Shown here: piece after piece, positions 34,899 through 47,070 of the stretch
How positions within the stretch are numbered: the first letter of the stretch is position 1
Layout of the letters: the number at the start of each line of letters is the position of its first letter
Assembly (NCBI RefSeq): GCF_036884655.1
Contig: NC_088348.1
Span: forward strand, 25,015,501 to 25,079,500
DNA from: Musa acuminata AAA Group
Lineage: Eukaryota > Streptophyta > Magnoliopsida > Zingiberales > Musaceae
Length of the DNA stretch: 64,000 bases
Direction of reading: 5' to 3'
Position numbers and translations under genes: made by a program
Notes under the pieces: generated by a model
Seen by the model: only the letters and a program-made list of their open reading frames with translations
Told to the model about the DNA's origin: nothing
The model's database searches: none

Positions 34899-35692
34899 TG
34901 TTAGGATCAAAAGCAGCACTAAGAGGGGGGGCTGAATTAGTGCAACAGAAAACTTTCACAATTTTAAAAAATTATTTATTTTGTTTAAAATCGATTCCAA
35001 TGAAAATGGCTTCAATTCAATCTGTTTCGGGGAGAAGTTGAACTTGAAAGCTTTCGTAAAAGTGTAAGAGAAGATTAAGGAGGTCTCCTCCGGAATTTAG
35101 AGTGATTCGGTCAAGGTGACCTATATTCACTTTCGGATTCCTCCTCCGACGAGGTCTCCGGCGTCCACTAAAGGCCTTCCTTCAATAGGTCAATAGGTGA
35201 GGACTGAAAACCTCTTTACAGCACTTTCTCCTTTTCTCGGGTTTAGGAGAGAACCCTTACAAGTCTCACACCTCTCTTGAATGATCTCAAAATTTAGAAA
35301 GGGAGGAGGAGGACTCTAGCACTTGTTTATAATACTTTTACACCCCAATAACTCAAGATTATAATCACACTTCGGTGCCTTTTCATGTTGAAAATGATGG
35401 GGTATTTATAGGCCTTAATGGCTTTCAAAAATGGAGCCAAAAAGTGTCTCATTCTGGATTTCTGGGGTACTAGTAATACCATCGTCATTATTGGGCAATA
35501 CCACCGCCTGACAGGGGTGGTACCACCGCTAACAGCAATAACTGCTAGAGGTACTATCGCCTAGTCTGGGCGGTACCACCGCCCAGACCATTTGGGGTGC
35601 TACTTTCCAGTGCCACCGTCGGTCAGGAATTCAGCATCCTAGTTGGGCCTTGACTTCGGCCCAAACTAGCCCAACTCCGAGCCCAGTTGGTC
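34899..35692 (-). repeat. 5' LTR of the SIRE-like element, truncated
   Basis: Begins TGTTAGGATCAAAAGCAGCA and follows 13442-14260 closely, including GGGCGGTACCACCGCCC-type units (about 35495-35590) and a TATA box (minus CCTATAAATACC near 35399-35412). It stops at about 35692, where the 3' LTR continues for 400 bp more, and runs straight into the gag end of another Copia element. Confidence 0.85.
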
Positions 35693-36944
35693 GGGCAAAG
35701 CAAATGTTACTAAAAAAGACCCAGTAAAAGACAAAGGCTAGTGCTTCCACTGTGGCAAAAATAGGCTCTGGAAGAGAAATTGCAAAGAGTACATTGTAGA
35801 GAGGGTGAAATAGAAGCTTGGAGAAGTTTCAAGTACATTCATGATCAGTCTCCATTTGTCAGACTCTTATGATAACACATGGGTATTAAATACCGATAGT
35901 ACTTATTACATCTGTAATTTTTTACAGATTCTAGCAAAGCCTAGGAGATTGGCCAGAGGCAACATGGACATCAAGATGGGTAATGGAGCAAAAATTACTT
36001 TAGTAGTTGTTGGCGAGGTCGTCCTATATCTACCTGGTAGAGCTATTATTGCATTGGATGCATGCTATTTTGTTTCTTCTATTATCAAAAATATTATTTT
36101 ATTTCATGTTTGACAATTAGTTGATATAAATTAGTTTTTTAGAATAATGGTTGTTCAATATTATTAGATAATGAGATCATCACGTGAGGAACATTGTATA
36201 ATGGTTTATTTACGCTAGACATTGTTCCATATATCATGAATATAAGTGTGTCCAAGAGGAAATGAGATGAGGTGAACAGTGCATACTTGTGGTATTGTAA
36301 GCTATGTCACATCCATGATAGAAGATCTAAAAGTTGCTAAAGGATATATATATCTAGATCCATTCGACTATAAGTCATATGCAACTTGCGAGCTTTGCCT
36401 TCGTGGAAAACTGACCAACTCTCCTTTTAGTGGAATTGGAGAGAGAGTCATTGAGCTGTTGGAACCCATACATAGTGATGTATGTGGACCCATGTCAACT
36501 CATGCCATAGGTGGTTACTCCTACTTTATTACTTTTACTGATGATTTATCAAGGTATGGACAAGTGTACTTAATGAAGTATAAGTCTGAGGCCTTTGAGA
36601 AATTTAAAGAATATAAGAATGAAGTGGAGAACCAGGTTGGAAAGAGTATCAAGACTCTTCGATCAGATCGAGGAGGTGAGTACTTGAGTACAGAGTTCAC
36701 CCAGTTCCTCAAGGACCATGGGATTCTATCCTAATGGACACCTCCTTATATATCTCAACTCAATGGTGTATCTAAAAGGAGGAATCGTATACTATTAGAC
36801 ATTGTGCGGTCCATGATAAGTTTTGCTGACCTACCTATCTCATTTTGGGGATACGCCCTAGAGACCGCTGCTGAACTTCTGACTAGAGTTCCAACTAATT
36901 TGGTAGTATCTACACCATATGAGATATGAAAAGGGAAGAAGCTC
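35693..36944 (+). pseudogene. Gag tail and integrase of element C, with a dead DDE site
   Basis: A decayed knuckle (CFHCGKNRLWKRNC; the Gly-His pair replaced by Arg-Leu) is followed by LNTDSTYYICNFL (a protease remnant; D-S-T) and integrase: CLRGKLTNSPFSGIGERV, LEPIHSDVCGPMSTHAIGG, IKTLRSDRGGEYLSTEF. After a stop at 36733-36735 come TPPYISQLNGVSKRRN and SFADLPISFWGYALETAAEL. The catalytic Glu of the LNGVSERRN motif is Lys (AAA). The frame reaches STPYEI and is cut by element D. Confidence 0.88.
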
Positions 36945-36947
36945 TAT

Positions 36948-38454
36948 TGAATCTCGTAATTTAATAATGAAATCAATTGAGTGACGCAGGATGCTTCGAT
37001 CAGAGAGAGACATTTAAAGCAGGAAGAATCACGTTGGGCCGAAAAACATGTCAGAAGATTGGATGTCAGGCCAAAGGATCGGTCGACGTATCAATAGAAT
37101 GCTTCGGGCCATGGATTCGAGCATTGAACTAAGAAGAGCGGATATTGTACTAAGGATATCGAAGTTGCAGAGGTCAACTAGCCAATTGGGTAATAGGCCG
37201 CAAGACAGGATGATGCACCGAAGAATCGGACGAAGCGTCGATGGACCAAAGACATGCCAGACGACATTATTCATGCTTAGTAATAATTGTCTAGATCAAA
37301 GTGTATTTTCATATGTACAGGATTAACTGTGATAGCAAGGCATAAAGCAAAATAAAATCTCGGAGTTAAGGACGTTATTTCATTGGAAGTTCGAGAGTTC
37401 GTCGGAAGTCAAAACATTCGTCGGGAGTTCTATCGAAACCAACCGAGAAGTCCAGGAGCTTGCCAAAGAAGCTCATCGAAACTCACCAAGAAGATCATCG
37501 TGAAGTCCAAGAGCTTACTGGGAGTCCGCCGGAACATTGCCGAGAGTTCGTCGGAAGATCACCGGAAGCTCGCCGGAAGAAACCAGACTTATTTTGCTTA
37601 GAATATGTCTTAGGAATTATAGTTATCACATAATAGGAGTTGGGATTGGGAAGTAATCTCATTAACTCTGTTAAGGGCCAATTGGGCCCGAAGTTGGGCT
37701 GGTTTAGGCTGGATTCAAGGGCCAACTAGGATGTTGAAACCCTGGCCGATGGTCGCTCCGCTAGGGCTGGCGGTGGCACCACCTGGGAGACTCAGTCTCC
37801 CAGGTGGTCTGGACGGTGGTACCGTCGGTAGTAAATGCCGTCAGCGGTGGTACCGCCCCTATCAGGCGGTGGTACCGCTCGTACCCGGGAAACTTGGGAT
37901 AAGATATTTTTAGGCTCCAAGTTTGAATTAGCTTGAAGCCTATAAATACCTCTCTCATCCCTAGTTAATTCATACAAGACTTAAGAGTAAAAATAGAAGA
38001 AAAAAAAAATACGCTACTGCAATCTTATGTGAACTCCTTTTAAAAGTTCTAAGTGTTAGAATAGTTTGAGAGAGGAGTAAGTGGGGGTGTAAGGGTTATC
38101 TCCTAAACTCGGTAAAAGGAGAATCAAGTTGTAAAAGGTGGTTGGTCTTCACCTATTGAAGGAAGACCGATAGTGAATGTCGGTGGCCTCGACGGAAGAT
38201 GAATCAGTGGAGTGGATGTAGGTCACGACGACCAAACCACTATAAAAATCTGGTTTGCGTTTCCTTCTTGTAATTTACTTTTATAGCAAACTGTCTTTCC
38301 TCCTTACTATGCTTTTACTATGCCTACGCTTATGAACAAGCATTGAACTTCAAGTTATCTTCCGAATTTGGTTTTTATCGTACGAAGTTTTTTTTAGAAC
38401 CGACGATTTTATCGCTGCACTAATTCACCCCCCAGTGCCGACTCATTCCTAACA
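36948..38454 (+). repeat. 5' LTR of element D
   Basis: Starts TGAATCTCGTAATTTAATAA and ends ACTCATTCCTAACA. It has a GGTGGTACCG-type array (about 37770-37880), a perfect 14-bp-arm palindrome centred at 37793, and a TATA box (GCCTATAAATACC near 37939-37951). Length 1507 bp. Confidence 0.85.
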
Positions 38455-38456
38455 GT

Positions 38457-38468
38457 TGGTGTCAGAGC
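38457..38468 (+). other. Primer-binding site of element D
   Basis: TTGGTGTCAGAGCC directly after the LTR, one base off the tRNA-iMet complement. Confidence 0.82.
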
Positions 38469-38504
38469 CTCATTTTTCATATTTGGTTTAATATCCAAAT
38501 AAAA

Positions 38505-39448
38505 ATGGCTCTTTTCGGTTTTTAAGAGGGTCACTCTCTTATTCGTTCTCCCTTGTTCAATGGGACGGACTGCACATGTTGGAAAACTCAAATGAAAGTT
38601 TTCTTACTTTCGTTGGATTTAAATTTATAGAATATTATCAAAAATGGATTTCAAATGTCTTCTCTTCCAATGAACCATTGGAATGATTTGGAGAAGAAGA
38701 CTTTTTCTTTAAATGTGAAAGCTATGAATGCTTTGTTCTGCGCCTTAGACAAAAATAAATTTAATCATATTTCTATTTACGAAACTACGCATGATATTTG
38801 ACATACTCTTGAAATCACACATGAAAGTACTAGCAAAGTAAAAGATTCAAAAATCAACTTTTTGATGCACAATTTTAAACTATTTCGAATGAAGCTGAGC
38901 AAAATCATTGTTGACATGTACACCCATTTTACGGATGTCGTCAATGGTTTAAAAGCTTTTAGTAAAACTTTTTTGAATTTTGAACTTGTTAGTAAAGTTT
39001 TACGATCACTTTCTAAAAATTAGAATTCGAAAGTAATGGCTATTCAAGAATCAAAAATTTGAATACTTTGTTTATCAAAGAACTTATCAGATCTTTAATG
39101 ACCTACAAAATGACTAATATGGCACAAAATGAACTTGAGAACAACCTTCCAAAGAACAAGAAGGATTTCGAACTAAGAACAATCGAAGACCACTCGAGTA
39201 ATAGCTCAAGTGATGGTGAACTTGAACTCCTCACTATGAAATTTAAAAATTTTATGAAATAAAAATTAAAGGACAAAAAGAACGCAACTACTTGCTATAA
39301 ACGCAAGAATAATGAAGCACTTTGGGATGAATCGAGCTCCTCCGAAGACGAGGAGAAAATCAACAAAGGCGAGGTAGCAAACTATGCCTTAACGACTTTC
39401 GACGATGAGGCAATCAAAATGCCCTTAGTTTACTTTGAAATTACATAA
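38505..39448 (+). pseudogene. Gag of element D, with stops
   Basis: ATG at 38505 gives MALFGF then a stop. Beyond it, NDLEKKTFSLNVKAMNALFC, HTLEITHESTSKVKDSKINF and MYTHFTDVVNGLKAFSKTFL are recognisable Copia gag, closely matching the minus-strand gag at 33717-34848. The C-terminal half (39059-39262 frame) has TIEDHSSNSSSDGELELL and, after a stop, an acidic SSSEDEEKINKGEVANYALT. I see only a trace of the knuckle Cys (TCYKRK). The frame ends at TAA 39446-39448. Confidence 0.87.
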
Positions 39449-41558
39449 TGCTTTTTATGAGTTATTTTTAATTTAGTATAGAATAATTATTTTTCTTAAA
39501 AATTATATGTTTAATAAATAAAAATATAAAAAATTAGGAATCATGTTTATCTAGTAATTTTGAAAATAATCATGAAAATTACATGTGTTATGATAAAAGA
39601 ACCAAATATTAGACTTAAATCATGCTAGATGTTTTAATGATAATGTGTATCTTAATGATTTTTGTATTACTTTTGATTGAAAACACTTTATGAAATCATG
39701 CTTGATGAAATAATGTAATGATACATAATGATCATGCTTAATGAATTTATCTTTCGAAATTATGCATGATGACTTGAAGTAATGATTTGAAATCATATGT
39801 TTTGGAATTATGTTACACTTTTTGATCTTGATGATTTTTTTATCTTTTCGTTTTAAACGTTGATGCATGGCTTTGATATAAGAATAAATATTTGGGCATG
39901 CTAATATAAAGTCAATCACACAAATTGAAACTAAAGAGGTTTAGATATCTTTAAGAATCATTCAACATTATATTCAACGAAACCATGCTTGAAGCCTTAA
40001 TGAAAATATAATAATGATTTGAAAGCATGCTTAATGAGTTTATATTTTGAACTTATGCATGATAATTTTTGTGATCTTTTGAAAGTTATTTTTTGGTGTT
40101 AATGAATGATGCATGGATTTGAAAGAAAAGAACATGCATGTATGAAATCAATCAATAAGTTGAAACAAAAGGAGGAAAGTATTTTTCTTGAAATTTTTCT
40201 TTTTCTCTATCTTATCGATTTTTTACTAAGGGACCAATAAAATTACTTATGCCATTTTGAATCTCTTGAAAGAAATATTGAGATTTTGATGATTTTGACG
40301 AATTGAATTTGAATGAGTTTTATCAAAATCATGATCTTGGTTTCTTGGAATTACTTGAGATTTTTTGAATCAAGATCTCTTCTTTGTACACCTATAATTT
40401 TTTTTATTCTTTGTCTTTTATTTAAAGAAAAGATTTACTATATGAATCATGTCTTTTGGTATTCAGTGGTCTTACCTTTGATGACATGATTTCTTTGTAT
40501 TTATGGCACAAATACCTTGAAATGATTGAAATATTTTACACTACTATGTTCTTCCCTTATTCTTTCTTGTTACAATGATAAAAGGGGAAAAAGTTATGAT
40601 CATGCATGGTAGGATGTAATTTGACAAATTGATACTATCATTGATGTAAAATATTTATGATTTGGAATGATGCATGCAATACTTATGCTTTTTATTATGA
40701 TGATGTATATGATGTATTGCATATGATGTGAATCATGATTGAAATTGCTTTGATTTGAATTCAAGCTTTATCTCAATTATGGTATTTTGAAATAAGAATG
40801 AATACTTTACCTTTGTCATGATTTGAAAATTATTGTAAAATAAAAATAATTACTAATCTTCTCTTCATTTTGACAATGACAAAAGGGGGAGAAAAATTGC
40901 TAGCTCAAGATGCAAAACTTGCACAATGCAAAAGAAGCAAACTTGCTAGCTTGCTCATCTCAAAAGAGAAGCAAGAAGTGCTATCTTGCAAACCTCAAGA
41001 CGCACAAATGTAAACTTACAAAATTTATAATTTTGCACATCTTTAAAATTTATGATGATTTGACGATTATACATGTTCTAAAATGTTGTAAGATTCACTA
41101 ACTTACATGATGTAGAACTTGCTATCTTGAACATCACCAAGAAATACTATCTTGCCTATCTCAAGAAGAAAAAAATGTTAACTTGCACATCTAGCAAAAT
41201 TTACAAACTTGGATATTTCAAGAAGTAAGAGTTGCTTTCTTGAACATCTCAAAATTGCTAGCTTGAATGTTTTAAAATGTTATAAAATTATTGCTAGCTT
41301 GCATGATGATAAAACTGAAGATTATGTTTATTATGCAATGATTTGACGTTATATCCAAATACTTGAAAGTTACACTTCTCCTTTTTATTAGTGACAAAGG
41401 GGGAGAAGTATGATCGTATTATGCATGATGACGTGTTGCAAATATTCATGATGAAATTTACAATGACTTGAATTTAGCTTGAATTCAAGGTTCTATCAAT
41501 ATGGCATATTGATAGGGGGAGTTAAGGTTAACTCCGTCATCAATTGGTTGTCATCATC
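39449..41558 (+). other. AT-rich non-coding interior of element D
   Basis: No gene. Degenerate repeats of phrases such as CATGCTTGATGAA and CTTGCACATCT recur. The phrase GACAAAAGGGGGAGAA near 40876-40893 and GACAAAGGGGGAGAAG near 41392-41407 look like extra polypurine-tract copies before the used one. Confidence 0.7.
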
Positions 41559-41571
41559 AAAAAGGGGGAGA
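41559..41571 (+). other. Polypurine tract of element D
   Basis: AAAAAGGGGGAGA, immediately before the 3' LTR. Confidence 0.85.
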
Positions 41572-41575
41572 TTAT

Positions 41576-42871
41576 TGAATCTCGTATTTTGATGATGAAA
41601 CCAATTGATAAGTGTTTATGATTTGATCTATGTTTTGAGTGATGCAGGATGCTTTAATTAGGGAGAGACATTTAAAGCAGGAAGAATCATGTTGGACCGG
41701 AAAACATGTCAGAAGATTGGACGTCGGGCCGAAGGATTAATCCACGTATCGACAGAAGGCTTCGAGCTATGGATTCGGGCATCGGGTCAAGAAGAGCGAA
41801 TATTGCACCAAAGATATCAGAGTTATGAAGGTCAACTGGTCGATTGGGCAATAGGCCACAAGAGAGGACGATACGTCGAAGAATCGGACGAAGCGTCGAT
41901 GGACCAATGACATACCGGACAACATGATTCATGCTTAGTAATAATTGTCTAAATCGAAGTGTGTTTTTATATATTTAGGATTAACTATGCTAGCAAAGAA
42001 AAAAGCAAAATGAAGTCTTGGAGTCAAGGACGCGATTTCGTTAGGAGTTCAAGAGTTCGTTAGAAGTCCGGACATTCGTCGGAAGTTCTATCAGAACCAA
42101 CCAAGAAGTCCATGAGCTTGCCAAAGAAGCTCATCGGAACTCGCCAAGAAGATCGTCGTGAAGTCCAAGAGCTTGCCAGGAGTTCATCGGAACATTGTCG
42201 AGAGTTCATCCAAGTTCGCCGGAAGCTCGCCTGAAGAAACCGGACTTATTTTGCTTAGAATATATCTTATGAATCGTAGTTAGCACATAATAGGAGTTGG
42301 GATTGGGAGGTAATCCCATCAAATCTATTAGGGGCCAACTAGGCCCAAAATTGGGCTGGTTTGGGCCAGATTCAAGGCCCAACTAGGATGCTGAAACCTT
42401 GGCCAACGGTGGCACCGCATGGGAGACTCAATCTCCCAGGTGGTTTGGGCGATGGTACCGCCGGCAGTAAATGCTGCCAGTAATGGTATCGCCCCTGTCA
42501 AGCGGTGGTACCGCCAGAGCTTGGTCTCCGAGCTCTATCAGGTGGTGGTACCGCCCAATGTCAGGATGTCATGTGGTGTTACCACCCAGCACAAGCGGTG
42601 GTACCGCCCATACTTGGGAAACCCAGGATGAGATATTTTTAGGCTCCAAGTTTGAATCAACTTGAAGCCTATAAATACTCCTCTCATCCCTGGTTAAGAC
42701 ACACAAGACTTGAGAGTAAAAATAGAAAGAAATGATGTTGCAATCTTGTGCGAACTCCTCTCAAAAGTTCTAAGTGTTAGAATAGTTTGAGAGAAGAGTA
42801 AGTGGGGGTGTAAGGGTTATCTCCTAAACCCGGTAAATGGAGAGTCGAGTTGTAAAATATGGTTCCTAACA
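41576..42871 (+). repeat. 3' LTR of element D, with an internal deletion and an expanded GGTACC array
   Basis: Starts TGAATCTCGTATTTTGATGA and ends GGTTCCTAACA. Compared with 36948-38454 it lacks about 310 bp near its 3' end: the text jumps from GAGTTGTAAAA to TCCTAACA. It has extra GGTGGTACCGCC units at about 42490-42610. Net length 1296 bp. Confidence 0.83.
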
Positions 42872-44858
42872 GCTCAATCTTAAGGTTGTTAAGATTTGGG
42901 GCTGTCATGCCCACGTTAAAAGACACAACCCCGATAAGTTAGAATCAAGGATAGAGTAGTGCAAGTTCGTGGGATACCCCAAGGAAACTTATGTATATTA
43001 TTTCAATCATCTCGATGACCAAAAAGTCTTTGTAGCTAAGAGAGCGATGTTCCTTGAGAAGGAACACATTCTTGGCAGAGACAATGAGAGCATGATAGAG
43101 TTGACCGAGGTTGGAGAACCTAGCTCAAGCACCACTCTACAGCTCGAGTCTATTCAGATACCTAGCACATAAGTTTCGACTTTATGTAGGTCCGGTAGAG
43201 TATCCCATCCTCCTGAGAGATATGTAGGACATATTAAAGGAGAGAATGTTGAGGATATTGATCCTCAGACCTACGAGGAGGCTCTTACGAGTATAGACTC
43301 CGGGAAGTGGCAAGAAGCCATAAATTCTGATATTGATTCTATATACTCCAACAATGTTTGGAACCTAGTTGATGCACTCGAGGATATTGTATCCATCAGT
43401 TGCAAGTGGATCTTCAAGAAGAAGATTAGAGTAAATGGAAAGGTAGAAACCTATAAAGCAATACTAGTGGCGAATGGGTATCATCAAAGATAAAGTGTTA
43501 ACTATGACGAAACCTTCTCACCCGTAGCAGCCATGCTAAAATCCATCCGAATTCTTTATAACATACTATAATTATAAGATCTAGCAGATGGAAGTGAAAA
43601 TCGTATTCCTTAATAGTAACCTGGAGAAGGAGGTATATATGGTACAGCCTGAGGGATTCGTGTCTAAGGACTACCCAGATAAGGTGTGTAGGTTGCTTAG
43701 GTTCATTTATGGAATAAAGCAAGCTTTCCAAAGTTGGAACATAAGTTTTGCTTAGGTTCATAAGTGTTGGAACATAAGTTCAGATCTTATAACTTCGTTA
43801 AGAATGAAGATGAGCCTTGTGTATACAAGAAGGTAAGTGGGAGTGCTATCACCTTCTTAGTGTTATATATGAATGACATCTTGATCATTGGAAATGATGT
43901 AGGAATGTTATCCACAATAAAGACTTAGTTATCTAGACACTTCTCCATGAAAGACTTAGGGAAAGCATCCTATATCATGGGGATTCGGATCTATAGAGAT
44001 AGATCCAAAAGGATGCTTTGCTTGTCCCAGTCCAGATACATAAACACCATTGTCAAAAGATTTGGCATGAAAAATTCTAAGAGAGATCTCATACTGATGA
44101 GACATGGGATATCACTTTCTAGGAGTATGTCCCCAAAGACTCCTGAAGAAAGGGTGAACATGGATAGGATACCCTATGCCTTAGTGATAAGGTCTATCAT
44201 TTATGTCATGTTATATACTAGGCTTGATATAGTGCATGCTCTGAGTGTCACGAGCAGGTATTAGGCAGATCCGGGCTTGGAGCACTAGAAAGCAGTAAAC
44301 TATATCCTTAAGTACTTACGAAGGACTAAGGATCTTTTACTGGTATATGGAGGTAGTAATCTTAAGGTTGAAGGCTACATGGACTCGAGTTTTTAGTCTG
44401 ATATCGATGATAGCAAGTCGAATTTGAGGTATATGTATATCCTAAATGGAGGAGCAGTATGCTGGAAGAGTTCTAAACAAGATACTACTACTGACTCGAC
44501 TATAGAGGCGGAGTACATTGCTGCAGTAGAGGCAGCAAAGGAGGGAGTCTAGTTGAAGAAGTTCATCATAGATCTGGGAGTCATGCTGGGTAGCGAGGAG
44601 TCGATTCCATTATATTATGACAATAATGGGGCAATTGCTCAAGCGAAGGAACTCAAGTCTCATCAGAAGTATTCTGAGGAGGTTCCACCTTATTAGAGAG
44701 ATCATGACCCGAGGAGATATAGTAGTGGAAAGAGTTCCATCTGAATATAACATCACAGGTCCATTGACAAAGCTAATATCTCAAATTGTCTTTGAGCATC
44801 ACAAGGGTCTGATGGGGATTAGACACATAGGTGATTGGCTTTAGGTCAAGTGGGAGAT
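42872..44858 (+). pseudogene. Integrase C-terminus, RT and RNase H of element C
   Basis: Resumes the frame cut at 36944: LKVVKIWGCHAHVKRHNPDK, FVGYPKETYVYYFNHLDDQK, VFVAKRAMFLEKEHILGRDN. RT follows as WQEAINSDIDSIYSNNVWNL, SCKWIFKKKIRVNGKVETYK and YDETFSPVAAM. A local duplication of the phrase ending TGGAACATAAGTTTTGCTTA disturbs 43720-43790. The catalytic box is YMND instead of YVDD (VLYMNDILIIGND). RNase H text and a polypurine-like GTCAAGTGGGAGAT end it. Confidence 0.87.
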
Positions 44859-46451
44859 TGCTAGTCATATATGCCTTACAAGCGAATCACGTGAATGATG
44901 GCACGTGTAACTTGACATGTAGTCTTTTTACTTATTATTATTATTTGGCATTTTATTACTTTATATTACTTGTAGTTTGAATATATTATGATATCTGTGG
45001 ATCTGTGCAATAGGAATTGGATCATGATGAGATCATGATAATGAGACCGATTCACCTTTAAATACAGATCCTAAATAATCTCAATCATAGGTTACTCGAG
45101 AGGGATATCGAGATAACCAGACAGACTAGTGTACTATATACTCGTTCATACGATGGATGCAGCTGGTCTCATAGCTGCTCATGTGGGGACACTAGGGATA
45201 TAGTATAGGTGCTCATTGAAGAATTAGTTTATTGACTGATCTGCTTTTGGAATGCTAGATGGTTGATGATACCTTATTGTCAGACAGTGATTCTGTAGTT
45301 CCAGTGGTATATTTGGTCCTTAAACTTAAGACACCAAGTATGTCTTATATGAGTACTCCACTCTTTGATATTGGACTTATAGGTTTGGAGGTTCCAGATC
45401 TAGCACAGCCGATCACCGGGAGTGGTAGCCAACCTTACGAGGACTATTGAGTGTAGATATAGGATCATCCACTCTATTTGTCATGATTGGAATATCTCAT
45501 GTATTTTTGTTCAGACAAATCCTTGGCTAGGGTCATTAAGATTGAGAGAGAAAGAGTTCTCTAGGAAAATTTAATTAGAGCGAGACTTGGGAAGAAACCA
45601 TATAGGTCTGACAGCACCATACCTGGTATACGATCTCTGGAATATTATATGGATGAGGGACTATAGGTATAAAATAATTAAGGATATGCAGGTCCAATAG
45701 ATTGGATTCCCATGTATCGTTTGGGTACTACGGTGTAGTGGCCTAGTACATCCGCAGTCGATGAGTCGAGTAAATTATTATGGAGATAATGATTCACTGA
45801 ACCAGAAGGAGTTCTGACAGGTATGACTCACGGCCAGCTCGATATTGGGCCTAGAGGGTCACATACATATGGTAGGCATTGCGATGAATAGAGGTTTAGA
45901 TATAAGATATCCGTCAGAGACCCTATGTTATTGGATATCCAATAAGCCCATGAATTATTGAATCCTATGAATGAGATCCAATAAGAGCCAATGAGAGATT
46001 ATTCGATAGAGATCCACTAATCTAAGAGGCTTGGGTAGTTGGATGAAGATTCAATACCTAATAGGACAAGATCCATTAGAGACAGGGGACCTCTATAAAT
46101 AGGAGGGAACCAAAGGTAAGTTAAAGCCTCTTTGGGTTGTCATCTCCTATTCTCCTCCCCTTCTCCTTAAATAGTAGGCCTAAAGTTTTGAGGAGCATCG
46201 TTGTAATCTTACTGTGTGGATCACCACTAGAGAGGAGGGCGCTTGATTTCCTTCATCCTCTACTACAGATCTATAAAGATTTAGGGATATACGATCTCCC
46301 TATGTAACACAACTATCTTATGCGTGGTTTAAAGTTTTACGGATTTTGTGCACCAATCTTCGCACGATGACGAATACATGGATGGGAAATTTAAAGATTT
46401 TATTTTTATGTTCTTCCGCTATGCATGTGATGCCCCCTAAGATTTCCAACA
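44859..46451 (+). repeat. 3' LTR of element C
   Basis: Starts TGCTAGTCATATATGCC and ends AAGATTTCCAACA. It is colinear with the element B LTRs. The TATA box CTCTATAAATAGG is at about 46092-46104. Confidence 0.86.
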
Positions 46452-47070
46452 TTGATCGCATGTTTAGTTATCGACAACCGCTGAAGGGCCGTGTACCAAC
46501 CCGTAGTCGTGCATCCGCATGGGAGCAACAGTCTACTTACGAGCGGTGGCTGCACCAAGTAATGCATGCATCGGAGTAGCAACAGCGGCCACTAGCAATC
46601 GCCAGGTGGCCAGCCACGTTCCGCGGTGGCTGCGCAGGCGTGCAGTTGACGGTCATGCAATGGTGGTCACGCGCGGACAATAGCCACGCACGGATGCCGA
46701 CGGCACCACGAGAATCCCGCACAATCTATAAATGCGGTGGCCGTGGAAGGCAGCAATTGCACCCTTTGTGAAGTCGGTGGTCACCCTCACACTTAATGGT
46801 TGGGTGCTTGCGGAAGGGCGATGGCCGCATATGGCGGTAGCCACACTGCGTAGTAGCTACCCCCATGGGTAGAGGGCAACGGCGCCAACCCCGTGTGGGC
46901 ACAAGCCACACCCAGGTGGTGGCTGCGAGCGGGCATAGGCCACACCGGCTTTTTCTTGAAAAAAGATATTTTTGCCCTTTAGAAATGAAAGGATTCCATA
47001 GTTTGTCCTTTTATTTACTTTCCATAAATGCCCTTCATAATTGGAAATTTTCTGACATGCCCTTTTGACA
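46452..47070 (+). other. GC-rich leader-like block
   Basis: Follows the LTR of element C directly, with no primer-binding site at the junction. It carries several overlapping short frames on both strands that share no known motif. I treat it as a retroelement leader like 27310-27880, not as genes. Confidence 0.5.

Larger units (their letters stand above)
13442..35692 (-). mobile_element. SIRE/Maximus-like Ty1-copia element, minus, broken by three nested insertions
   Basis: Read right to left, the order is: truncated 5' LTR (34899-35692), PBS, gag (34848-33717, continued 33261-32998), protease and integrase (25625-23861), RT and RNase H (18466 to about 16970), an extra ORF (16327-15240), polypurine tract (about 14679) and 3' LTR (13442-14673). 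Gag type, PR-INT-RT-RH order and an additional post-pol ORF fit the SIRE/Maximus clade. Without its inserts the element is about 9 kb. It is interrupted by a Gypsy chromovirus (18472-23860), Copia element B (25626-32992) and a small TRIM-like sequence (33262-33716). Pol has many stops and frameshifts and is inactive. Confidence 0.88.
36945..42870 (+). mobile_element. Non-autonomous gag-only SIRE-type Copia element D
   Basis: LTRs at 36948-38454 and 41576-42871 enclose a PBS, a gag pseudogene, about 2.1 kb of AT-rich non-coding DNA and a polypurine tract. There is no protease, integrase or RT. AGCTC flanks it (36940-36944 and 42871-42875) if the ends are TATTG...CTAAC; with canonical TG...CA ends the shared flank is GCTC with two extra bases at the left. 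It probably used the enzymes of a SIRE-type partner: its gag and LTR ends resemble those at 33717-35692. Confidence 0.87.
35693..46451 (+). mobile_element. Copia element C, same family as B, 5'-truncated and split by element D
   Basis: Begins abruptly in gag, upstream of its zinc knuckle, and has no 5' LTR. It proceeds through integrase to 36944 and resumes at 42871 after element D with integrase C-terminus, RT and RNase H, ending in a 3' LTR (44859-46451) of the same family as element B. AGCTC stands at 36940-36944 and again at 42871-42875. All frames are broken. Confidence 0.87.

Noticed and set aside
44859..46451. Reading this LTR as the 5' LTR of a downstream element
   Set aside because: No primer-binding site follows it, whereas RNase H and a polypurine-like tract of element C precede it; the GC-rich leader-like block after it remains unexplained.
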